Shown: one piece after another, positions 16,952-22,166 of the stretch | Numbering within the stretch: the first letter of the stretch is position 1 | Layout of the letters: each line of letters starts with the position of its first letter | Source: UBA7328 sp036479115 | GTDB taxonomy: Bacteria; Bacteroidota; Bacteroidia; Chitinophagales; Saprospiraceae | Length of the DNA: 22,166 bases | Assembly: GCA_036479115.1 (NCBI GenBank) | Contig: JAZGFD010000292.1 | Coordinates: 1-22,166 of the forward strand | Direction of reading: 5' to 3' | The notes under the pieces: generated by a model | Database searches by the model: none | The model's input: only the letters and a program-made list of their open reading frames with translations | Told to the model about the DNA's origin: nothing | Made by a program: the position numbers and the translations under genes

Positions 16952-17377
16952 TTAACCTATCACAATATCCCTAGGGCCATTATCAATACTTGTCTCTTTT
17001 TTACCTAATGATATAGTAAGTATACCTTCTTTATACTTTGCATCTACTTTTTCAGCATCTACTGTGTCTGGCAGATAGAAGCTTCTTTTAAATGATGTAT
17101 AATTAAATTCTCTGCGAGAGTAATGATCTTCTTTTTCTTCAGTTTTAACCTCTTTTTTTGCTGATATAATTAAGTGGTCATTCTCAATTTGAATGTCAAA
17201 ATCTGATTTTCCTAGCCCAGGACTAGCTACTTCTACAAGAAACTTGTCTTTTCCTTCCAAAATATTAATGGAAGGAGTACTTGTAACATATTCTCCACCT
17301 ATAAAATCGGAAATACTAGAATTTAGAACATCTCCCATTAAGGTGTTAAAAGGACTATTATACTTTATTATGTTCAT
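16952..17377 (-). CDS. small heat-shock protein (Hsp20 family), second of a tandem pair
   Basis: 141 residues. An alpha-crystallin domain spans about 33-132: FLVEVASPGLGKSDFDIQIE, then REFNYTSFKRSFYLPDTVD and the conserved YKEGILTISLGKK strand. The C-terminal IVI (in RDIVIG) is the I-x-I/V anchor that drives oligomer assembly. Acts as an ATP-independent holdase in the cytoplasm. It lies 47 bp downstream of a second Hsp20 gene and probably shares its transcript; similarity between the two is clear but far from identical, so they may form mixed oligomers. A perfect AGGTTA/TAACCT hairpin (16945-16958) spans the stop codon. Confidence 0.95.
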   Translation of the reverse strand: MNIIKYNSPFNTLMGDVLNSSISDFIGGEYVTSTPSINILEGKDKFLVEVASPGLGKSDFDIQIENDHLIISAKKEVKTEEKEDHYSRREFNYTSFKRSFYLPDTVDAEKVDAKYKEGILTISLGKKETSIDNGPRDIVIG

Positions 17378-17424
17378 GATGTTTTATTTATATAGTTTGT
17401 TATATCTAATGACTTGGTAAAATC

Positions 17425-17877
17425 TTACTTAATTTTAATCGTTTTTGCTGGTTGTGGGATGGCTTCTTCTTTTTTTGCCAATATCAGCGTAAGAATCCCT
17501 TCCTTAAAAGTGGCTTCTACTTTATTTTGGTCAATGGTGTCAGGCAGGACAAATGATCTTTCAAAGCCTTGGTAGTCAAATTCTTTTAATCTAAACTCTA
17601 AGTTTTCTATAGTGGTTTCTTCTTTCGTTGACTTGATAGTAAGAACATCATTATCAATTGTGATTTGGATGTCTTTTTTACCATGTCCTGGTACTGCAAG
17701 TTGTAAAGTGTGACGGTCTTCCGCTTTGATCACATTCACTGCTGGGGTGGTTGCGTTTTTTCTTCCGTTTCTTACTACATGATTTACAGGAGTGTTAAAC
17801 AGTTCGTTTACAATGTTTCCAAAATGGGGCAAATACACCTTTTGGTTTCTTGCTGGTCTTCTTGTCGTACAATTCAT
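17425..17877 (-). CDS. small heat-shock protein (Hsp20 family), first of a tandem pair
   Basis: 150 residues with an N-terminal arm rich in basic residues (MNCTTRRPARNQ), an alpha-crystallin domain at about 45-138 (LQLAVPGHGKKDIQITIDND, then EFDYQGFERSFVLPDTIDQN and FKEGILTLILAKKE), and a C-terminal IKI anchor (KTIKIK). It starts at ATG 17875-17877. The 270-bp upstream region is shared divergently with the XRE-S24 regulator and carries a possible sigma-54-like element plus TGACA/TGTCA repeats, so stress induction is likely. Cytoplasmic holdase. Confidence 0.95.
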   Translation of the reverse strand: MNCTTRRPARNQKVYLPHFGNIVNELFNTPVNHVVRNGRKNATTPAVNVIKAEDRHTLQLAVPGHGKKDIQITIDNDVLTIKSTKEETTIENLEFRLKEFDYQGFERSFVLPDTIDQNKVEATFKEGILTLILAKKEEAIPQPAKTIKIK

Positions 17878-17924
17878 TTTAAAATTATTTTATGTTTTTT
17901 TAATTTCGAATACATACAATAACA

Positions 17925-17996
17925 ATCAATGAGCATGCCGCGCCATTTTTCATGACGATAATGACAGTTTTTGGACAAACGACAAGACATTTTGTC
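17925..17996 (-). promoter_or_regulatory. possible sigma-54-like promoter and upstream inverted repeats of the Hsp20 operon
   Basis: On the minus strand, GGCAT-N5-TTGA (17926-17939) has GG and TTG at the 12-bp register of a -24/-12 promoter, though the final base is A instead of C and the T before GG is absent. It lies about 50 bp before the Hsp20 ATG. Upstream are several TGACA/GACA half-sites and a perfect GACA-TTT-TGTC repeat (17986-17996), placed where an activator could bind. Weak match; inference. Confidence 0.3.
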
Positions 17997-18043
17997 ATAA
18001 TTAAAAAAACAAGCAAGTCAATATGACAGCAATCTTGGAAAAA

Positions 18044-18060
18044 TGTGATAAAACATCACA
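18044..18060. promoter_or_regulatory. CRP-like palindrome between the Hsp20 operon and the S24 regulator
   Basis: TGTGAT-AAAAC-ATCACA is a perfect inverted repeat. The half-sites match CRP/FNR-type TGTGA/TCACA, but the spacer between them is 7 bp rather than the usual 6. It could serve either divergent gene. Confidence 0.35.
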
Positions 18061-18085
18061 CAAATAAACCCGAAACGTTAAAATG

Positions 18086-18147
18086 GCTAATTATTTTAGC
18101 TTTATGCTACTTTGGTTAGCATGCTAATTATTTTAGCTTTATGTTTG
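18086..18147 (+). promoter_or_regulatory. GCTAA/TTAGC operator array overlapping the promoter of the XRE-S24 gene
   Basis: A 21-bp sequence beginning GCTAATTATTTTAGC is repeated perfectly at 18086-18106 and 18123-18143 (37-bp period). Each copy is itself an inverted repeat GCTAA-TTATT-TTAGC. Between them TTAGC-AT-GCTAA (18116-18127) adds a third pairing. The second copy runs into TATGTTTG (18140-18147), an exact match to the Bacteroidota -7 consensus TAnnTTTG, with a TTTG at 18111-18114 as a -33 candidate (spacing of 25 bp, longer than usual). The ATG follows only 4 bp later, so the mRNA may be nearly leaderless. Likely an autoregulatory operator. Confidence 0.6.
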
Positions 18148-18151
18148 TACT

Positions 18152-18946
18152 ATGAGTTATTTAAATCACAACATCAAATATCTGCGTAAGCAGAAAAGCT
18201 TAACACAAACAGAAATAGCAGAAAAAATTGGGATTAAAAGGTCGCTCATAGGAGCTTATGAAGAGCATCGTGCAGAACCTAAAATTGAGACCATACAGAA
18301 GGTAGCTTATTTATTCAATCTAAGTCTGGATGCATTGATTAATCAGGATTTGAGCAAGGGTCTTGATGCTGATGGCCCTGATGCCATAGGTCGTACATTA
18401 AGAGTGCTTCCTATAGTAGTAGACAGGCAGAATAAGGAGATGATTAGTATTGTGCCAGTAAGTGCTCGTGCAGGCTATATGCACAGCTATAGTGATCCCG
18501 AATATATACAAGAGTTGCCTAAGTTTAACCTTCCACTTACAGAGCTATATCCTGATAAATCATATCGTATATTTCAGATCGAAGGAGACAGCATGTTGCC
18601 TGTCACACCAGGCAGCTATGTTATCTGTGAATACACCGAAAACTGGGAAGAGATGAAGTTGGGTCAAGGCTACATGCTCATCACTAAGAGCAATGGTATT
18701 CTCTTTAAAAGAGTATGGGAAGATGAGAAAAAGGACTACTTGTTGTTGAAATCTGACAATCCACAGCATGAGCCATTTGATATCAACAAAAAAGAACTTG
18801 TAGAAGTGTGGAAGAGCTTAGGCCTCATCACATTTGATATGCCAGAAGAACAAAAGCCAAAGGAAAAGAAAACAGACGACCTCGTATCAGTCATCAACCA
18901 ACTGCAAGAGGATGTGAAAAAACTCAAAGATAGAGTGGAGAACTGA
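18152..18946 (+). CDS. LexA-like XRE-S24 self-cleaving repressor
   Basis: 264 residues. Residues about 7-62 form a Cro/C1 helix-turn-helix (IKYLRKQKSLTQTEIAEKIG, then SLIGAYEEHRAEPKIETIQK). Residues about 95-220 are a LexA/UmuD/CI-type S24 peptidase domain with the scissile Ala107-Gly108 in SARAGYM, the nucleophile Ser147 in IEGDSMLP and the general-base Lys186 in ILFKRVWE. All self-cleavage elements are present, so RecA-stimulated autoproteolysis is expected. The C-terminus (about 240-264: VINQLQEDVKKLKDRVEN) is a short coiled coil not found in LexA. It sits upstream of two specialised DNA polymerase genes on the same strand, which marks it as the probable SOS-type regulator of the cassette. 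It is not classical LexA: its HTH is XRE rather than winged-helix. Confidence 0.9.
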   Translation: MSYLNHNIKYLRKQKSLTQTEIAEKIGIKRSLIGAYEEHRAEPKIETIQKVAYLFNLSLDALINQDLSKGLDADGPDAIGRTLRVLPIVVDRQNKEMISIVPVSARAGYMHSYSDPEYIQELPKFNLPLTELYPDKSYRIFQIEGDSMLPVTPGSYVICEYTENWEEMKLGQGYMLITKSNGILFKRVWEDEKKDYLLLKSDNPQHEPFDINKKELVEVWKSLGLITFDMPEEQKPKEKKTDDLVSVINQLQEDVKKLKDRVEN

Positions 18947-19310
18947 TAGAATACTCAACGGCTAAAAATCTTTGAAAAGGCCAAGAGTTTCTAATCTGTA
19001 TAAGCCAAGAGAGAAATCCTTTGGTGACATACAGCGGAGCTTTGATTAGGCAGTGATTATTGATAAAATATTGCCAAATAAATGTAAGTATTCAATATTG
19101 TAATCATCATCATAGAAAGGCTGAAGGCCTTTAAGCTGAATAGCCCAAGGGCAACGCCCTTGGATGAGTAGCGATTATAGTAATTTGGCGGCAAATTTGA
19201 CCAAAAATGATGACATACCTTTCTGGTTACACAAGATATTGAGTAGTTACTGGCCATTAATGTAGATTATAACTGAACCATATACCACAAATTCATTTTA
19301 AAAATCACCA
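18947..19310. other. 364-bp spacer between regulator and Y-family polymerase gene
   Basis: No coding signal. It contains REP-like element D (19090-19163) and, at its right end, the leader motif CTGAAC ... CATTTTAAAA (19273-19303) shared with the downstream DnaE gene. No copy of the GCTAA/TTAGC inverted repeat was found here. Confidence 0.6.
19090..19163. repeat. REP-like palindromic element D
   Basis: Two hairpins: AAAGGC/GCCTTT (19116-19132) and a perfect 8-bp stem CCAAGGGC-AAC-GCCCTTGG (19145-19163). The left part repeats element C; the core GGGCAACGCCC is shared with A and B. Its location between the repressor and polymerase genes could attenuate read-through transcription. Confidence 0.7.
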
Positions 19311-20525
19311 ATGCAACAGCGTACAATAGTACATATCGACTTGGATACTTTTTTTGTCTCCTGTGAACGGCTTACTGACAGAAGGCTTACTGGCAGGCCT
19401 GTGCTCATAGGAGGTATAAGTGATCGTGGGGTAGTGGCATCATGCAGTTATGAAGCCCGAACCTTTGGCATACGATCAGCCATGCCGATGCGCATGGCAC
19501 GGCAGCTGTGCCCAGAAGCAGTAGTGATAAGAGGAAACAGCAGTACATACATGAAATTTTCTTCGATGGTCACTGATATTATCAAAGAATATGCACCACT
19601 ATATGAGAAGAGTTCTATCGATGAATTCTATATAGACCTAAGTGGTATGGACAAATATTTTGGGTGTATGAAATATGCATCAGAGTTGAGAAGTAAAATA
19701 ATAAAGGAAACGCACCTGCCACTCTCGTTTGGACTGTCTGTAAATAAAACAGTATCAAAAATTGCGACAGGTGAAGCAAAACCTAATAATGAAATAAATG
19801 TACACGAAGGAAAGGAAAAACCCTTTTTGGCACCATTATCAGTAAGAAAAATACCAATGGTAGGAGATAAGACCTATCAGATGTTGTGCCACATGGGAGT
19901 AAAACATATAGGTACTGTACAAGAGATGCCGATGGAGTTGATGCAGTCTGCCTTTGGTAAGAGCGGAGTCATGATGTGGAAAAAAGCAAACGCGATAGAC
20001 AATTCTCCCGTAATACAGTATAACGAAAGGAAGTCGATATCTACAGAACGAACATTTAATAAAGACACCATAGATGTGTACAAACTAAAGTCAATACTTA
20101 CGGCGATGTCAGAGAATTTAGCATTTCAACTGCGCAGAGGTCGAAAATTGACTTCTTGTATTACTGTCAAATTACGATACTCTGATTTTCAAACGCAATC
20201 AATGCAAATGAGAATACCCTATACAGCAGCTGACCATGTATTGGTCAGTAAAGCCAAAGGGCTTTTCGAGAAACTATACAAAAGAAGACTACTCGTAAGG
20301 CTTATTGGGATAAGATATAGTGCCTTGGTAGAAGGCTGCTATCAGATGGATCTCTTCGAAGATTCTGAGAGAATGTCAAACCTATATACTGCTATGGACA
20401 AGGTGCGAATAAAGTATGGAGACAGAGCAATAATGAGAGCAGAAGGAATGGGGGTTAAAACCATAGGGAGGTCTAACCCATTTAATGGAGAGCCACCACC
20501 GTTATTGGCACATAGACATGTGTGA
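19311..20525 (+). CDS. dinB: Y-family (DinB/UmuC-type) translesion DNA polymerase
   Basis: 404 residues. Catalytic acidic residues are in place: D10 in HIDLDTFF and D104/E105 in SSIDEFYIDL; SYEARTFGIRSAMPMRMA (46-63) is the conserved finger segment. The little-finger domain spans about 240-340. QMDLF at 345-349 fits a beta-clamp-binding motif and is followed by a Y-family tail (LYTAMDKVRIKYGDRAIMRA) to residue 404. DinB normally reads SIDEAFLD; the SIDEFYIDL variant here is a more divergent branch. It inserts nucleotides opposite damaged bases at low fidelity. It starts at ATG 19311, preceded by an A-rich leader. It lies between the LexA-like repressor and a DnaE-type polymerase gene on the same strand, which suggests damage-inducible co-function. 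The symbol dinB is used in the broad sense; UmuC-like or ImuB-like assignment is possible, but the catalytic residues are intact, unlike ImuB. Confidence 0.93.
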   Translation: MQQRTIVHIDLDTFFVSCERLTDRRLTGRPVLIGGISDRGVVASCSYEARTFGIRSAMPMRMARQLCPEAVVIRGNSSTYMKFSSMVTDIIKEYAPLYEKSSIDEFYIDLSGMDKYFGCMKYASELRSKIIKETHLPLSFGLSVNKTVSKIATGEAKPNNEINVHEGKEKPFLAPLSVRKIPMVGDKTYQMLCHMGVKHIGTVQEMPMELMQSAFGKSGVMMWKKANAIDNSPVIQYNERKSISTERTFNKDTIDVYKLKSILTAMSENLAFQLRRGRKLTSCITVKLRYSDFQTQSMQMRIPYTAADHVLVSKAKGLFEKLYKRRLLVRLIGIRYSALVEGCYQMDLFEDSERMSNLYTAMDKVRIKYGDRAIMRAEGMGVKTIGRSNPFNGEPPPLLAHRHV

Positions 20526-20543
20526 ACAAAAAACAATATATTG

Positions 20544-20597
20544 ATTACACACTTCTATATGCGTCTATATGCGTCTATATGCGTCTAAATGTGTAAT
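20544..20597. repeat. tandem decamer inside an inverted repeat, downstream of the Y-family polymerase gene
   Basis: Three perfect copies of CTATATGCGT (20555-20584) plus a degenerate fourth (CTAAATGTGT) are enclosed by ATTACACACTT (20544-20554) and AAATGTGTAAT (20587-20597), an 11-bp inverted pair with one mismatch. It begins 18 bp after the polymerase stop codon. No T tract follows, so it is a poor intrinsic terminator. Confidence 0.7.
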
Positions 20598-21445
20598 AAT
20601 GAGTCCACTCCGAAAACTCACAAAATCAAAATAGTTCCTTTTGGCGAATTTTACATTTTTCTCAACTCGCTGGTACTCAGGCATCACCGAATCTCTGAAA
20701 ATGTAAATTTCATCCAAAACGATTCTTTTTCTGAAAAATGTTAGTTTCCAGAGTAGGCTCAATAATGGCAACTAATTTAAATATTGACCAAAATTTATTA
20801 ATCTCCACATTATCCGTATGAGGATTAAAGACTAAAAAAGATACAGTGAATTTGGCATCGGAAGAATTTATAAAGAGGAAAAACAGCTTGAGATCGCAGA
20901 TTTGTGTAACAAAATTGAATATAAAAAACGCTATGATTATAAACAATTGTGAAAAGGAAAATGAAGAAAACCTTTATTGATACTTGCGTTTGGTCAAAAT
21001 TATTTAGGGAAATTTACAAAAAATTTTTATGATAAGACTTGTTTATGAATTGATAGAATCTTCATTAGCTATGATAATTGACTCTATTAGACAAGAGTTG
21101 TAATCAGGTATAAAGACTCATAACAAATACTTGTCGCTTTAGAACAAACTTAGTTGATTTCCTGACATTACCCTAGAGACAAAGGATTATGAATTAGAGC
21201 TTTGTTCTATAATACCAGTCGAGCCAGGGGGATACAGTGTTCCGCGATAGATTTTTTATTCTTTGTGAGCTATATTGGAATAGACCTTTATAATTGACAT
21301 ATGCTTGTCGCTTTGATATTTCTATTGCGCATGACCTGTAGAGATTCAAAGTTAGTATTCTTGTCAAGATAAAAGTGCAAAATATTCAATGATCTCACTT
21401 CTCTGAACACAACATTATTTTTACACATTTTAAAAAAAATCATCA
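20598..21445. other. long non-coding region between the two polymerase genes
   Basis: About 850 bp with no convincing gene; short minus-strand ORFs at 20565-20771 and 20710-20946 lack starts, context or recognisable products. It contains the 26-bp dispersed repeat (20606-20631), an 11-bp direct repeat CTTGTCGCTTT (21130-21140 and 21304-21314), and a perfect 9-bp pair TAGAACAAA/TTTGTTCTA (21140-21148 with 21201-21209). A locally GC-rich patch around 21215-21250 stands out from its AT-rich surroundings. The right end carries CTGAAC ... CATTTTAAAA (21403-21435) directly before the DnaE start. It could hold a small RNA or a decayed gene. Confidence 0.5.
20606..20631. repeat. dispersed 26-bp repeat, copy 2
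   Basis: CACTCCGAAAAC ... differs from 6285-6310 at two positions only (G to T and C to T). Both copies lie shortly downstream of a plus-strand gene. Confidence 0.45.
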
Positions 21446-22166
21446 GTGTATATAAATACACATAGCCAGTTTAGTCTCAAGTATGGACTAATGAGCCCCA
21501 ACGATTTACTCGATATAATGAAAAGCAAAGGATATCAGTCCTTTGCTGTGACGGACATCAATGCTACCTCATGCTGTCTAGATATACTGAGATTAGCTGA
21601 ACAGAAAGACTTGAATGTTGCTATAGGCATAGACTTTAGAAATGGCATTGAGCAGCAATATGTGGGTATCGCATTGAACAATGATGGTTTCAGAGAGTTG
21701 AACAGTTATTTAAGTGAAAGACTTTTATCCAAAGAACCCCTTCCTGTAGAAGCACCTTCATCAAAAAATATTGCTTTCATTTATCCTTATAACAAAAAGC
21801 CCAATCGCCCTTTACGCCCTCATGAATACATTGGCGTAAAACTGTCTGATCTCAACAAAATTATATTTGACACCACCATGCCTCCTGAGCATCGATGGGT
21901 ATCATTACAACCTGCTACTTTTAGAAATAAGAACGACCACAATACCCATATTCTCCTCAGAGCTATTGGTCTCAACACCTTATATACAAAACTTACTGCT
22001 AAGGACACTGCTACAGATGAAGGCATCATTATCAACAAGAAAAAACTGATTCACGATTTTGATCGGTATCCATTTGTCCTTCACAATACGTGTACATTGT
22101 TAGAAAGATGTAAGGTTACTTTTGATTTTAAAAACACGAAAACTAAAAATCAAAAAACATTCACAG
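21446..22166 (+). CDS. dnaE: DnaE-type DNA polymerase III alpha subunit, N-terminal part (runs off the window)
   Basis: Open frame from GTG 21446 to the window end (240 codons seen; family members are about 950-1100). The N-terminus, (M)YINTHSQFSLKYGLMSPNDL, is the PHP-domain start of the Bacteroidota error-prone DnaE group; starting at the ATG at 21491 would delete the NTHSQFS strand, so GTG was chosen. Further motifs are SFAVTDIN, GIDFRNG and NNDGFRELNSYLSERL. The usual PHP metal-binding TDH is TDI here, so the domain is probably inactive as a proofreading nuclease. It lies on the same strand as the LexA-like repressor and Y-family polymerase, pointing to a damage-induced mutagenesis role like DnaE2. 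The polymerase core is outside the window, so replicative versus error-prone type rests on the PHP sequence and context. Confidence 0.85.
   Translation, partial: MYINTHSQFSLKYGLMSPNDLLDIMKSKGYQSFAVTDINATSCCLDILRLAEQKDLNVAIGIDFRNGIEQQYVGIALNNDGFRELNSYLSERLLSKEPLPVEAPSSKNIAFIYPYNKKPNRPLRPHEYIGVKLSDLNKIIFDTTMPPEHRWVSLQPATFRNKNDHNTHILLRAIGLNTLYTKLTAKDTATDEGIIINKKKLIHDFDRYPFVLHNTCTLLERCKVTFDFKNTKTKNQKTFT

Noticed and set aside
19057..19257. 66-residue minus-strand ORF between repressor and polymerase
   Set aside because: It runs straight through REP-like element D, so it is a by-product of the palindromes.
20565..20946. Two overlapping minus-strand ORFs (68 and 78 residues) after the Y-family polymerase
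   Set aside because: They overlap each other and a repeat array, lack recognisable domains, and their only similarity (FDFVSFRSGL) is to an equally unassigned scrap at 6285.

Overview
The window looks like a chromosomal segment of a low-GC Bacteroidota bacterium, most likely Cytophagales-like. The signs are Bacteroidota-type protein families (mevalonate-pathway MvaD, DUF6427-like membrane protein, DUF6443/RHS-type YD-repeat remnants, small XRE regulators), a TAnnTTTG-like promoter box, very weak Shine-Dalgarno sequences, and a lipoprotein with a C-x-K-D-D export-like signal. Genus cannot be settled from the sequence.

Layout. 1-1.4 kb: the 3' part of a multi-pass membrane protein, followed by the decayed 3' end of an IS66-family element. 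1.5-2.6 kb (-): diphosphomevalonate decarboxylase (mvaD, TTG start). 2.56-5.33 kb: an accessory island bounded by two direct repeats of about 230 bp, each carrying the mvaD promoter region and its first codons. Between them lie a truncated RHS/YD-repeat gene, an out-of-frame C-terminal tail with a good terminator, and a convergent small XRE regulator with its own palindrome. 5.4-6.3 kb (+): secreted S1/P1-type zinc nuclease. 6.5-10.7 kb (-): a DsbD-type thiol-disulfide reductase, a stand-alone copy of its N-terminal domain, purQ and a DUF6427-like membrane protein. 10.9-14.0 kb (-): a large exported protein combining a zinc-peptidase domain, a beta-propeller and a C-terminal outer-membrane barrel. 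14.1-15.4 kb (+): O-antigen-ligase-family membrane protein. A second RHS relic and an NTF2-like surface lipoprotein follow. 16.1-16.95 kb: a non-coding stretch with phased direct repeats, REP-like palindromes and a terminator-like hairpin. 17-17.9 kb (-): two tandem small heat-shock proteins with a possible sigma-54-like promoter.

18.1 kb to the window end (+): the most interesting part. A LexA-like XRE-S24 repressor with all self-cleavage residues sits behind an array of GCTAA/TTAGC operators that overlaps its promoter. It is followed by a Y-family DNA polymerase with an internal clamp-binding motif and by a DnaE-type polymerase that starts with GTG and runs off the window. This resembles an SOS-type mutagenesis cassette, functionally like lexA-imuB-dnaE2, but split by long non-coding spacers (364 and 920 bp) full of repeats. 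The two polymerase genes share a similar leader sequence just before their start codons, which suggests co-regulation from separate promoters.

No tRNA, rRNA or CRISPR array was recognised.
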